Source: Pedobacter sp. MC2016-14
GTDB taxonomy: Bacteria; Bacteroidota; Bacteroidia; Sphingobacteriales; Sphingobacteriaceae
Direction: 5' to 3'
DNA length: 64,000 nucleotides
NCBI RefSeq assembly: GCF_020991475.1
Contig: NZ_JAJMPA010000002.1
Location: 186,001-250,000 of the forward strand
The position numbers and the translations under genes were made by a program. The notes beneath the pieces were generated by a model. That model saw nothing but the letters and a program-made list of their open reading frames with translations, searched no databases and had not been told where the DNA came from. Shown piece after piece: positions 18,622 through 28,125 of the stretch (position 1 is the first letter of the stretch; every line of letters starts with the position of its first letter).

Positions 18622-18951
18622 ATGGAAAACAGCATTAATAACCAAAATGAACAAGTAGAGGAAGAAATCCCTACGATTGATCAATTTCAGGTAGGCAGGA
18701 GTACACCTGAAGAGAAAGATCTGGAAAGTACTGATACTACAACTGCTCTGGCTGATGGTGACACTGCAGAAGAAGATGCAGGCTACACCAGCGAAGAAGT
18801 TGAATTTGCAGATGGAGAAGGAACTTTGCTTGATGAAGAACTCTCCGTTGATCCTGAAGATGACGACTTAGAAGACGATGATTTGGATGATGAAGATCTG
18901 GAGGATGACGAGGACATCATTGTAGAAGATGATGACGAAGAAGATTTGTAG
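18622..18951 (+). CDS. Small highly acidic protein of unknown function
   Basis: A 109-residue protein with no signal peptide or membrane segment. The last 40 residues contain about 28 Asp or Glu in short runs such as 'PEDDDLEDDDLDDEDLED', with few basic residues anywhere. It is probably disordered. It is followed by a terminator at 18971-18998 and stands alone between the S9 peptidase and convergent minus-strand genes. I do not recognise a family. Low complexity could make an artefact, but the plus frame has a sensible N-terminus and stop, while the opposite frame is an implausible poly-Ser shadow. Confidence 0.7.
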   Translation: MENSINNQNEQVEEEIPTIDQFQVGRSTPEEKDLESTDTTTALADGDTAEEDAGYTSEEVEFADGEGTLLDEELSVDPEDDDLEDDDLDDEDLEDDEDIIVEDDDEEDL

Positions 18952-18970
18952 CAGGATTTAAACATTTATG

Positions 18971-18998
18971 AAAAGGCTGATCACGATCAGCCTTTTTT
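18971..18998. terminator. Bidirectional intrinsic terminator
   Basis: AAAAGGCTGATC (18971-18982) and its inverted copy (GATCAGCCTTTT) form a hairpin flanked by an A-run and a T-run. It lies between the stop of the acidic protein gene (plus) and the stop of the DUF1543 gene (minus, 19007), so it can serve both. Confidence 0.85.
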
Positions 18999-19006
18999 AG
19001 TTTTAG

Positions 19007-19585
19007 CTATAACTTATCCAGTTTAAAATACCCCAAACGGATTTCATCCTCCGCTAATCCGTGGGATGATGGGGTAATTTGAATGTGGTATTTTTCTTTA
19101 AATTCTGAAGCCAGTATATCTTCTATCCTGTAAATATCATCTACATCTATTCCATACTTTTCATCAATATGCGAACCTGCGCCTTTCAGGGTGTTGGTTT
19201 TAAAGAATACTGTCTTTTTTGAGTCCTGAATGGCTTGGGTACGTTCATCATGAACACTCAAAACGGTGTAATGCTGTTCTTCGAGCTTGCCCGACTGGTA
19301 GCCGCCCAGGTTAATGAAGAAGAGCTTTTTAGATGGTTCTACAGGAGTATCCTGTTTTAAAATCACACTAATCTGATGGCCATCAACATAGGTTACTTCA
19401 CGCCATCCGTCTATATGAATGCTATTTCCCGCTTCGGGCCAAAATGCGCGCATGGCAGGTACCAGTTCTTTTAAACTACTGGCAATGCCAAAAAAGTAAT
19501 CGTGCTGCTCTACATTCCGTTGGGGTGCTTTAGAACCTAAAAGGACCATAAATAATTTTAGTTGGGAAATAGGTTGTTCGTTCAT
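19007..19585 (-). CDS. DUF1543 domain protein
   Basis: A 192-residue cytosolic protein of unknown function. The N-terminal half matches DUF1543 as I know it: 'LFMVLLGSKAPQRNVEQHD', then 'FWPEAGNSIHIDGW'. A second half, from 'KKLFFINLGGYQSGKLEE', repeats the same idea ('INLGGY'), so there may be two similar lobes. The start codon overlaps the stop of the upstream FAD protein gene by four bases (ATGA), which implies translational coupling. The partnership with a flavoprotein is the only hint of role. Confidence 0.75.
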   Translation of the reverse strand: MNEQPISQLKLFMVLLGSKAPQRNVEQHDYFFGIASSLKELVPAMRAFWPEAGNSIHIDGWREVTYVDGHQISVILKQDTPVEPSKKLFFINLGGYQSGKLEEQHYTVLSVHDERTQAIQDSKKTVFFKTNTLKGAGSHIDEKYGIDVDDIYRIEDILASEFKEKYHIQITPSSHGLAEDEIRLGYFKLDKL

Positions 19586-21294
19586 GAAGATGGGAATATG
19601 CGTTTAACAATTGTTGCCGAAGCAGCCTCAGAAAAATCCAAACCTGAATAGTCGGGGTTGTAACCGCCAATATAAGGAACGGCCATCATATAAATGCGTT
19701 CATTTAATGCACCGTAAGTGTCAACAATTTGAAAATGGTCATTGATGGCAATGCCAGGAACTTTTAAATAGTAGTCTCCATTTTGATCCTGGCTAACCTC
19801 TTTGCCTGCGGTGACGGCCTTTTTTGCTTCCAGAGCAGAGCGGAACTTAAGTTTTGCGGGACTGATAGTTCTGCTGTTTAGCAGTCCTTTAAAAGGGAAA
19901 TCTTCAAAAGAAAGATGTGGCTGGCCTACGCAATCTACAAAGGTTTTGTAGTGGGTAGCATGTTCTTTTCCCGATTCATCCGTGTAAAAATAAGTTGTGC
20001 CCCCTGTGGCTTCTGCTTCAACTTTACTATCATCACCCACCTGAATTAAATCAAGTACGCCTGCCGCATGTAGCGCCATCATTTCTTCGCTTGAACTTTG
20101 TGGGATATAGGCAATAACAATGGAAATAAGGGGTGTAAGGGATTGTTGTAATCTGAGCATGTCCTCAGCAGAAAGGTGTTTGGCTGGATAATTTAAAGCA
20201 AAACTTAGTACGCCCAACATTTCCTTCCAGTATACAGATTCTTTACGCCGGATAGACTTTTCTGCTTCAGCATATTCTGCCTTAAGCAGTTGAAATGGAT
20301 CTAGTCGCTCTCGTAGATCCATCATGGCCGTTACAAATTCTTCCACGTTCATATCTTTTATTTGCGCGTAAAATTCGGGCTGCTTTTCTTTGATGGGTAA
20401 TTTGAAATCTCTTTCAAAGATATAATCTAAGGAGAGGAAGCCATCGTTGTTGGCAATGTGCTTCGCTATTTCTTCTTTGGTTAGTAACGCATCATTTGAT
20501 AAATGCGAATCATCCAGGTGAAACCTTACTGCCGGAAGCATCCCATTACGGGTATGCATCACCAATTTAAAATCCGGACTTTGCTCGTTCAGTTGATAGT
20601 GCAGGCGGCCATGGTTATCTTTATCATATGTGCCGTTGTAACGTGATAAAGTCCTGATGGCATCAACCGCGGTTAATGAAGAACCTTTAATGGCTACAGG
20701 ATGGTTGAGCTCCATGGCAAGTTTAACCGGTGGGTAGGGGGAATCGAAATATCCCTGAACTTTACCTTCATATTTGTGCGGCCAGTTGTGTCCTGTACAG
20801 ACAATGACCTGATCAAACGCTATTTTTTCATCGTGGTTAACCTCAACTTCAATCGTTTCTTTATCGGGATGATCAACGACATCTGTAACCTGACTGTTGT
20901 AATGAACCACAAACTCAATTCCTTTTTCTTTTGCTTGTTTTTGCAGCAGGCTGAATTGAGCATTTAAATATTGGCCAAATAGTAATCTAGGCAATACTTT
21001 GTATTCATTGAAGCGCTTGGGATCAATATGAAATTTATCTAATGTATCCTTAGGTACAGATTTGATCCAGTCTGCCAGTGTGGTAACCAACATGGGGATT
21101 TCATTGCTTGATACATTGGTAATGTGTTCATCATTTGCACCTTCGCTACTATAGGGCATTCCCGTTCCAAGCTGGTTTTTCCGCTCAAAAATATCTATGG
21201 AGAGCTCAGTTTCATCTGCCTCTACTAATCTTTTATACATAAACAAAGCACTTGGCCCACCACCAATGATTGCTATTCTTTTTTTAGGTTCCAA
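19582..21294 (-). CDS. FAD/NAD(P)-binding protein (NAD_binding_9-like)
   Basis: A 570-residue flavoprotein-like enzyme. The N-terminal dinucleotide motif is 'IAIIGGGPSALFMYKRL', then 'DIFERKNQLGTGMPYSSEG' as in the FAD-NAD(P)-binding family. 'VIVCTGHNWPH' is the typical ATG-like second motif. A C-terminal segment 'GGYNPDYSGLDFSEAASATIV' closes the fold. The only usable start I find is TTG at 21294, just before MEPKK numbering; no in-frame ATG lies upstream nearby or before the Rossmann motif. Reaction unknown. It shares four bases with the DUF1543 gene. Confidence 0.8.
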   Translation of the reverse strand: MEPKKRIAIIGGGPSALFMYKRLVEADETELSIDIFERKNQLGTGMPYSSEGANDEHITNVSSNEIPMLVTTLADWIKSVPKDTLDKFHIDPKRFNEYKVLPRLLFGQYLNAQFSLLQKQAKEKGIEFVVHYNSQVTDVVDHPDKETIEVEVNHDEKIAFDQVIVCTGHNWPHKYEGKVQGYFDSPYPPVKLAMELNHPVAIKGSSLTAVDAIRTLSRYNGTYDKDNHGRLHYQLNEQSPDFKLVMHTRNGMLPAVRFHLDDSHLSNDALLTKEEIAKHIANNDGFLSLDYIFERDFKLPIKEKQPEFYAQIKDMNVEEFVTAMMDLRERLDPFQLLKAEYAEAEKSIRRKESVYWKEMLGVLSFALNYPAKHLSAEDMLRLQQSLTPLISIVIAYIPQSSSEEMMALHAAGVLDLIQVGDDSKVEAEATGGTTYFYTDESGKEHATHYKTFVDCVGQPHLSFEDFPFKGLLNSRTISPAKLKFRSALEAKKAVTAGKEVSQDQNGDYYLKVPGIAINDHFQIVDTYGALNERIYMMAVPYIGGYNPDYSGLDFSEAASATIVKRIFPSS

Positions 21295-21449
21295 TTGAGT
21301 TAAGTCTAATGTCGGTGTTTCGTAAAAGAACGTATAACACGGATATGTGACTTTAGTTTTACGGCCATTCTTAAATTTTCTAACGAATTTTATGTTCGGC
21401 GGGCAAATTTGGTCTGCTCAATTTAAATGGATAGCTAATTATTTTAAAA

Positions 21450-22490
21450 ATGGAATACAGACAGTTAGGAAACTCGGGTTTAAGAGTACCCGTATTGAGT
21501 TTTGGTACAGCTACTTTTGGTGGCGCAAATGAATTTTTTAAAGCATGGGGTAGCACGCAGGTTGAGGAAGCAACACGAATGGTTAACCTTTGCCTGGATG
21601 CGGGGGTGAACTTCTTTGACACGGCAAATGGTTATTCTTCCGGTGTTGCTGAAGAGATATTAGGAAAAGCCCTGAAGGGTTTGAGGGATAAAGTGCTGGT
21701 ATCTACCAAGGCTACTTTTCCAACAGGAGATGGGGTTAATGATTTTGGTTCTTCACGGATCCATTTGATTAAAGCATGCGAAGATAGCTTAAGGCGATTG
21801 GGAACAGAGCACATAGATGTTTATCATATGCATGGCTTTGATGGCAACACGCCAGTTGATGAAACATTAAAGGCTTTGGATAATCTGGTTCAGAGTGGTA
21901 AAGTGCGGTACATTGCCTGCTCTAATTTTTCTGGCTGGCACCTCATGAAGTCGTTGTCGGTTTCCGAACGTTACGGCTGGTCTAAATATATTGCGCATCA
22001 AGCTTATTACTCTCTGCTGGACCGCGATTTTGAGTGGGAATTGATGCCCTTGAGCATTGAAGAAAAGATAGGTACTATTGTTTGGAGCCCACTTTCCAGT
22101 GGTAAGTTGAGCGGAAAATACCGCAGAAATCAGCCTTATCCAACAGATGGAAGGGTATCTCAGGGCGGTAGCCCGGTTATTTCTGTTTCTGCAGATGACG
22201 AAAGGTTATACAATATTGTTGATGTGCTGGATGAGCTGGTACAGGAAACTGGCAAAACGGCAGCTCAAATTTCTTTGAATTGGTTGCTGCAAAGACCAAC
22301 AGTTGCCAATATTATTATTGGTGCAAGGGATGAAGCCCAGCTGAAACAAAACCTGGATGCGGTAGGATGGAACCTGACTACCGATCAGGTAAAGCGTTTG
22401 GATCAGGCAAGCGATCTTCGTCCTTCCTATCCATACTGGCACCAGCGTCAGTTTGAAATGCTACATACCGCACCAGAATTGTATAAATAG
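21450..22490 (+). CDS. Aldo/keto reductase
   Basis: A 346-residue NADPH-dependent oxidoreductase of the AKR superfamily, (beta/alpha)8 fold. The tetrad is visible: Asp and Tyr in 'FFDTANGYSSGVAEEILGKA', Lys in 'VLVSTKATF', His in 'DVYHMHGFD'. The C-terminal NADPH-binding segment is 'TVANIIIGARDEAQLKQNL'. It is monocistronic, with a strong terminator at 22513. The physiological substrate cannot be inferred; the sequence resembles the large group of general aldehyde/ketone reductases close to YajO/Tas-like proteins. Confidence 0.92.
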   Translation: MEYRQLGNSGLRVPVLSFGTATFGGANEFFKAWGSTQVEEATRMVNLCLDAGVNFFDTANGYSSGVAEEILGKALKGLRDKVLVSTKATFPTGDGVNDFGSSRIHLIKACEDSLRRLGTEHIDVYHMHGFDGNTPVDETLKALDNLVQSGKVRYIACSNFSGWHLMKSLSVSERYGWSKYIAHQAYYSLLDRDFEWELMPLSIEEKIGTIVWSPLSSGKLSGKYRRNQPYPTDGRVSQGGSPVISVSADDERLYNIVDVLDELVQETGKTAAQISLNWLLQRPTVANIIIGARDEAQLKQNLDAVGWNLTTDQVKRLDQASDLRPSYPYWHQRQFEMLHTAPELYK

Positions 22491-22512
22491 TTTTAGTAAC
22501 ACAGGATCAATA

Positions 22513-22546
22513 AAAGCGGCCGGGGTTTTCAGCTCCGGCCGCTTTA
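22513..22546. terminator. Convergent intrinsic terminator
   Basis: AAAGCGGCCGG (22513-22523) pairs perfectly with 22534-22544. It lies between the aldo/keto reductase (plus) and the M16 peptidase stop at 22562 (minus), so it may end both units, including the long minus-strand array. The U-runs are short on both sides. Confidence 0.7.
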
Positions 22547-22561
22547 GCTATTATTTGTGGG

Positions 22562-25411
22562 CTATTTTTTCTCTTTTTCAGGCAGCAACACAAACTTCAT
22601 TAACCGTTTCAAATCCAGTAAAGTATGGTTTTGTTTTTTGAAAGCCTTCTGGTTAACGGCAGACAAATCTTTCTTCCAACCCATGTTTTTTTGCGGGTCT
22701 TCAGCAAGCTGAAAACTGGTGTTGAGCAAATTAAGCCAGTATTCATTGGAGTTTAAACTTAATTCCATGCTGCGCGAAAACTCTGCTTTAAACTTAGTCA
22801 GTTCTTCGGCCGTAGGTCCTTCTGCAGATAGACGGGCAAGCTCTTCCTTCGTGGCCGCTATCAATTGATCTACCCTTGCCGGATCGCAGGTAAAGGAAAT
22901 GTTTACTGCAAACCTGGGTGTAGGGATTCTGGACATAGAAATGGATACACTCGGCGTGTACACACCACTTTCCTTAGCCCTTAAACGATCTGTTAACCTA
23001 TATTTCAGGATTTCCTGCAATGCGCTTCCATATAAATTGCGCTCCTTGTTAGGTTTGTAAGGGCCACTTAGTCCCAATAAAACAGTAGCCTTCTCTTCAG
23101 TGCCCTGATAAACAGTTTTCTCAATTGCTCCCGCCGGATAGTTAATGCCCAGATCTGTCCAGTTCTCTTTCCGCTTTAACGCTGGCAAACTCCCCAGGTA
23201 TTGTTCAATTAAAGGTTTAATTGAATCTATCACAAAACTTCCCGTAAAGATAAATGTAAAGTCAGCTGCATCTGCAAAACGTTCCTTATAAATCTCCATT
23301 GACCGCTTTGGGTTAATTTGGTCAATCTTAGCGACAGATACTGCACTTCGTCGCCAGTGGTAACCATTCACAATTGCAGAAACCGTGTCCGAAAATACAT
23401 TGGCTGGCTTTTTATAGCGGTTTAATACCGTTGCCTTGGCTGTTTTCAGCATGCCCTCTACCAATACTTCATCTAACCTTGGCTTTGTAAAGTAAAGATG
23501 GATCAGCTGCAGGCAAGTCTCCAAATCGGTGGCGCTGGATTGTGCATTTAGGCCCTCAAAATAATCGGAAATGTATGGTGTAACAGCTACCATTTTCCCA
23601 ACAAGTTTTTTAGGCATACTTTTCGCATCAAAGTCGCCTAAGCCACTTTGGCCAATAACTCCCGCTGCGTTGATGGCTGATTGATAATCTTTCTCCCCAT
23701 ATAAGGAACTTCCGCCCGGACTAAATGCCGACATTAAGATCTCATTGTGCTTAAAGTCCGTTGGCTTTAATATTACTTTAGCCCCATTGCTTAAGGTCAA
23801 TAGTGTGGTGCCAATGGCCGGCAAGCTTTCTTCTTTTATAATGTGCCCTTTTTGCGGCAGCATCTTGATTAAATTTCCTGCAGCTAGCGTGTCTTTGTAA
23901 GCGTTTAGCTTTGTAGCTGCCACATCTGAAAGCCATTCTGTAAGCACCGCCTGATCAGGTAGCTTAAGGCCCTTTTTATCCGGGGCCAATACAAAGATGT
24001 CTTGCTTTTGCGTGTCGTAAAACCGATTGATCCATGCATTTACATCGCTTACTTTTAACGAGTCTATGTGCTTTTGGTAAAAATCAAAGTAAAATTCGGT
24101 ACTGGGAAAAGGCGCATCATTTAAAAAGGCCTGTAAATATTTGCTTACGAAAACCTCTGATGCAATTTTATCTTTTTCCTGAAACTGATAGGCCTGGCTT
24201 GCTATAAACGCAGCCCTAGTTCGCTCAAATTCTGCCTGCGTAAAGCCGAATTGCCGTACCTGTTCTAGCTCTAGCATGGCTGCTTTAAAGCCGCGTTCAG
24301 TCTCTCCAGGTTTAACCGTAATGCTAACTGTTGCTGCGCCAATACCGCTGGCAATATTGTCTACAGAAGCTGTGGCCTTTAAAAATGGTGCATTTGGATT
24401 TCTAGCTAGATCGTTTAAGCGGGCAGACAACATGCCTTTAAAAAAGCCGAGGGAAAGCCCTTTCATCAAACTTTGCTCCGTATGCTTGGCACTGCTTTCA
24501 TATTTGTTGAAAATCTGTATGGACAAGTCAGAAATTTCTGGATCAGTGACTACCTTAAACTGTTTGCCGTTTACGAGTTTTACAGCGTATTTCTGGGCAG
24601 CAGGAGCACCGGCTGGATTTTTTAAGTCTCCAAACTTTTGTTTGATCAAAGTTTCCATTTCTTGCACATTAAAGTCGCCAACGGCAATAATGGCTTGCAA
24701 ATCTGGACGGTACCAATCCCTATAAAATTGGCGCAGCAGTTCCGGATCAAAGTTTTTAAGCACTTCTTCTTTACCAATGGGCTGCCTTTGTACATAACGA
24801 GAATTGTTCAGCAAAATGGGGAGCGTCTGTTCCTGAATGCGTTGCTGCAAACCTTTGCGCTGCCTTTTTTCTTCCAGAATTACCCCACGTTCAGATTCCA
24901 ATTGCATCTTTTCTATCTGCACATCCTGCGCCCAGTCCCTCAAAATCTGAATACCAGTGAACAGCAACTGCGGATCGTCTGAAGGAATGGGAAGTTGATA
25001 CACTGTTTCAGCATACGAGGTATAGGCATTCAAATCTGCCCCAAACTTTACACCCGCTTTTTGCAGGTAATTGATGAGTTCATTTTTTGGGAAATTTTTA
25101 GTGCCTTTAAAAGCCATGTGCTCCATAAAATGCGCCAAACCTTGTTGGTTATCGTGCTCATTTAAGGAGCCTACCTTATTGACAAGGTACAGCACGGCCC
25201 GCTTTTCTGGTGTCGCATTTTTTCGGATAAAATACCTGAAACCATTGGCAAGTTTGCCGGTTTTAACAGCTTTATCGTCAGGTAGCCGTTTGTTTCTATG
25301 GTTTAAGGTATCTGTTTGCTGAGCGGCATTGGCAGCAGGCAGGAATAGGATAATTTTAAATAGAAAAAGTAGTGCCCCTAACCGGACAGTAGGTATAAGT
25401 TGAGTAAACAT
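22562..25411 (-). CDS. M16 family zinc peptidase (pitrilysin/insulinase-like), exported
   Basis: A 949-residue protein with signal peptide (to about 'FLPAANA'). The inverted zinc motif is HFMEH (His94, Glu97, His98), with the downstream 'LESERGVILEEKRQRKG' carrying the expected third ligand. Two M16 halves are present; the second starts near 'TTLLTLSNGAKVILKPTDF' and lacks the zinc motif, as is usual. These enzymes degrade peptides inside a closed chamber. It begins 33 bases after the double MutS gene and ends the minus-strand array from 39306. It closely resembles the M16 protein starting at 61713. Confidence 0.9.
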   Translation of the reverse strand: MFTQLIPTVRLGALLFLFKIILFLPAANAAQQTDTLNHRNKRLPDDKAVKTGKLANGFRYFIRKNATPEKRAVLYLVNKVGSLNEHDNQQGLAHFMEHMAFKGTKNFPKNELINYLQKAGVKFGADLNAYTSYAETVYQLPIPSDDPQLLFTGIQILRDWAQDVQIEKMQLESERGVILEEKRQRKGLQQRIQEQTLPILLNNSRYVQRQPIGKEEVLKNFDPELLRQFYRDWYRPDLQAIIAVGDFNVQEMETLIKQKFGDLKNPAGAPAAQKYAVKLVNGKQFKVVTDPEISDLSIQIFNKYESSAKHTEQSLMKGLSLGFFKGMLSARLNDLARNPNAPFLKATASVDNIASGIGAATVSITVKPGETERGFKAAMLELEQVRQFGFTQAEFERTRAAFIASQAYQFQEKDKIASEVFVSKYLQAFLNDAPFPSTEFYFDFYQKHIDSLKVSDVNAWINRFYDTQKQDIFVLAPDKKGLKLPDQAVLTEWLSDVAATKLNAYKDTLAAGNLIKMLPQKGHIIKEESLPAIGTTLLTLSNGAKVILKPTDFKHNEILMSAFSPGGSSLYGEKDYQSAINAAGVIGQSGLGDFDAKSMPKKLVGKMVAVTPYISDYFEGLNAQSSATDLETCLQLIHLYFTKPRLDEVLVEGMLKTAKATVLNRYKKPANVFSDTVSAIVNGYHWRRSAVSVAKIDQINPKRSMEIYKERFADAADFTFIFTGSFVIDSIKPLIEQYLGSLPALKRKENWTDLGINYPAGAIEKTVYQGTEEKATVLLGLSGPYKPNKERNLYGSALQEILKYRLTDRLRAKESGVYTPSVSISMSRIPTPRFAVNISFTCDPARVDQLIAATKEELARLSAEGPTAEELTKFKAEFSRSMELSLNSNEYWLNLLNTSFQLAEDPQKNMGWKKDLSAVNQKAFKKQNHTLLDLKRLMKFVLLPEKEKK

Positions 25412-25444
25412 ATAGTTTAGTATTTGTAAAAGATCGAAGATAGA

Positions 25445-28117
25445 TTAAGCTGGTTCAAGAACCCCTTCATTTTTTAGAATGAGCATGCCATGCCGGTCGT
25501 TAGATATTCCCTCGGCCATAAGATATGGATAATGGGGTACGTGCCCCTGCATTATTGTTGGCATGTATTTAAATTGGATGTGCTGCTGGCCTTTCATCAG
25601 TTCGTGTCCCACTTCTACAATATGTGTGGAGATGATAAACTTGCAGTTTTTATACGCTAAAAGACCTTCTGATACTGCTAGCGTTGCATCAAAGGCATCT
25701 TTAACATTTGTGCCTTTAAAGAGTTCATCAAAAATGATCAGTAATTTTTTGCCACTTGCCACTTCTTCCGCAACTTTTTTTACGCGTAAAACTTCCGCAT
25801 AAAAGTGGCTGTATCCCATATTAAGGTTATCAGGAACGTTGATAGAAGTGTAAATTCCTTCCATTACAGAAAATTCCATGATTCGTGCTGGGACAGGAAA
25901 GCCCATATGCGCTAAATAAAAACATACTGCTACGGTTTTCATGATGGTAGATTTGCCGGCCATATTTGCCCCTGTAAGAAAAATGAGGTTTTTATTGCCA
26001 TCCAGTTGTATGTCATTTGCGATGGCATTCTCTGGGGCAGGATGGTATGCACCTTCTAAAAGTAAGGTACTTGTATGGCTGCCTTTTGCCAGGGCTCTTG
26101 TAAATCCTTTAATTCTCGCCACATTTCCTACAGAGAGGTATACATCAAGCTCATAAATAAAGTTAAGCAACATTGCGGTACGGCTGTTTAGCAGCGTAAA
26201 CAACCGGCGCTCCTGCTTGATGGCACTAATCCAGGTTAAGCCAGACAAACTATCAACTACGGTTTGGAGGTTTAAGGCTTTATTTTCCAAAATGAGCTTA
26301 ACAGCATCAATTTTTGCTTTAAAGGGTTGTGGACTTTCTGCAATCCATGAGCCGGTCAAAAATATCCTCAAATCATTCAAAGCCGAAAAGGTGTTTTTTA
26401 ATCCTTCTAACGCATAAAAGTATTCGTCTTTCATGCCCATGAGGTACAGGCCTCTGCGATATACTGCCTGAGATAATAGGCTTGCAGCTCCATTGTCTGA
26501 ACTTGATTTGAGGTAATTCTCCATGCTTAAACATAGATTTTCCCGAATAGGGAATTGAAGTGTCTGCGCTTGAAAAAAGGCAAAAACAGCAGACTGGCTA
26601 TTGATCTGGCCGGCGTCCGTTAGCGGCGTCCGGAAGAGTTTTTCCAATAGCCGTTCTCCTCCCTGTGTTTTAGTTTGGTTAAATAGGCCAAATATAGATT
26701 TGCTCTTGTATTTCCCGAGCAGGTTTAGATCTTCCAGGCTTTGCTTATCGCTTACAAATGCTTGCGGTTCGGTAAAATCTATGTTTTTTTTTCCGGTGTC
26801 AAGGAGCTCAAGAATGCCTTCGTTCTTGATGATGACCATGCCATGCCGGTCTGATGTGACACCAGATTTTAATGTATATGGATACCGTGGAACATTGCCC
26901 TCCATGAGTGTTGGCAAAAAGACATAATTGATGTTCTGGCATCGCTTTTTAAGTTCTTCTGCTGCCTCTATAATGTGTGTAGACACCACGAACATACAGT
27001 TCTTATGCATAGCATATGCCTCCGTAACTGCAACCGTAGCTTCGTAAGCATCTTTTACATTTGTACCACGAAAAAGCTCGTCGAAGATTACAAAAAGGTC
27101 TCGGTTTTTTGCCAGCTGTTCTGAAACTTGTTTTACCCTTAATACTTCTGCGTAAAAGTGGCTGTGACCTGCATTGAGGTTGTCTGCCAGGTTAATGGTG
27201 GTAAACAGTCCCTGTCTAACAGAAAATTCCATAGCTTTAGCAGGTACAGGAAAGCCAATGTGTGCCAGGTACACAGCGATGCCCAGCGATTTCATGAAGG
27301 TAGATTTGCCAGCCATGTTGGCCCCTGTGAGGAAAATAATGTTGCTTTCCGGGCTAATGACAAGATCGTTTCCAACGGCGTTTTGCACCAGGGGATGATA
27401 GACGTTTTTAAGTACAAGGCTGTGACTACCCTTTTGAGTTGCTACCGGAAACACAAAACTGTGCTTCCGGGCAACTTCTGCGACAGCGATATTAATATCT
27501 ATTACATATCCATTGGCCAGCAACTGTTTGATGCTGTCGCGTTTGTTAAAACGGATTAGCTGGTCAAAGGCGGCTGCCTGTGCATAACTGAGCTTAGCTT
27601 TCTCCGTCTGTTGGATAAAGGAGGACATATCCTTATCTATCACTGAGCTTAACAATAAACTAATCTCCTTGATAAAGAAATCAGTCTGGTATTCCTCTCC
27701 CAGGTTCAGGATAAAGTCTTTTAGGTTTATAATAATATTAGCCACAGCACCAAGTCCATTTAAAATGGACTGATAATGCGCATCAGCACCCATTAAATGG
27801 TTTAGTTTTCTTCCGATGTTGTCGTTATCTACCCTAAGCTTGCTGCGTTCGTCGTAGTCAGACAAGTAGAGTTCGGCCGTGTCAAACCATTCAGGCAGGA
27901 ATGGGAAAGCAATGTTCCTGTCGTGGAAATATTGAATGGTTTGGCTTCTGGCATTGATTTTTTCTGCATCATCAAGCGGAAAGCGAAAGAAATGCTCCAG
28001 CAATTCTGCACCGCCACGTGTACGTGTGCGGTGGAATAGGCTGTAGATAGAATCACGCCCTCGTTTTCCAAATACATTGAGGTCTTCCAATGTCTGACTG
28101 TCGATTGTAAAGCTCAT
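25445..28117 (-). CDS. Tandem double MutS-like ATPase
   Basis: An 890-residue protein made of two similar halves joined near residue 455. Each half starts with the same layout ('SLEDLNLLGK...', 'GGAELLEHFFRFPL' or 'GGERLLEKLFRTPL') and contains a MutS core and ATPase domain. Walker A is GANMAGKST at about 265-273 and again at 716-724. Walker B-like 'VIFDELFRGTN' and 'IIFDELFKGTN' follow, then 'VVSTHI' and 'IISTHI'. There is no mismatch-recognition domain I and no Smr domain. Canonical MutS ATPase works as a dimer with composite sites, so a fused pair may be a built-in dimer. It follows the permease gene by 8 bases. Mismatch repair is not implied. Confidence 0.85.
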   Translation of the reverse strand: MSFTIDSQTLEDLNVFGKRGRDSIYSLFHRTRTRGGAELLEHFFRFPLDDAEKINARSQTIQYFHDRNIAFPFLPEWFDTAELYLSDYDERSKLRVDNDNIGRKLNHLMGADAHYQSILNGLGAVANIIINLKDFILNLGEEYQTDFFIKEISLLLSSVIDKDMSSFIQQTEKAKLSYAQAAAFDQLIRFNKRDSIKQLLANGYVIDINIAVAEVARKHSFVFPVATQKGSHSLVLKNVYHPLVQNAVGNDLVISPESNIIFLTGANMAGKSTFMKSLGIAVYLAHIGFPVPAKAMEFSVRQGLFTTINLADNLNAGHSHFYAEVLRVKQVSEQLAKNRDLFVIFDELFRGTNVKDAYEATVAVTEAYAMHKNCMFVVSTHIIEAAEELKKRCQNINYVFLPTLMEGNVPRYPYTLKSGVTSDRHGMVIIKNEGILELLDTGKKNIDFTEPQAFVSDKQSLEDLNLLGKYKSKSIFGLFNQTKTQGGERLLEKLFRTPLTDAGQINSQSAVFAFFQAQTLQFPIRENLCLSMENYLKSSSDNGAASLLSQAVYRRGLYLMGMKDEYFYALEGLKNTFSALNDLRIFLTGSWIAESPQPFKAKIDAVKLILENKALNLQTVVDSLSGLTWISAIKQERRLFTLLNSRTAMLLNFIYELDVYLSVGNVARIKGFTRALAKGSHTSTLLLEGAYHPAPENAIANDIQLDGNKNLIFLTGANMAGKSTIMKTVAVCFYLAHMGFPVPARIMEFSVMEGIYTSINVPDNLNMGYSHFYAEVLRVKKVAEEVASGKKLLIIFDELFKGTNVKDAFDATLAVSEGLLAYKNCKFIISTHIVEVGHELMKGQQHIQFKYMPTIMQGHVPHYPYLMAEGISNDRHGMLILKNEGVLEPA

Positions 28118-28125
28118 AATTTCGG

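Noticed and set aside
18783..18965. Minus-strand reading frame encoding a Ser-rich protein
   Set aside because: It is the reverse complement of the Asp/Glu codons of the acidic protein gene; low complexity and no start context.
27747..27765. Short palindrome around GTCCATTTAAAATGGAC in the double MutS gene
   Set aside because: It has almost no loop, lies in coding sequence, and is not repeated elsewhere that I can see.
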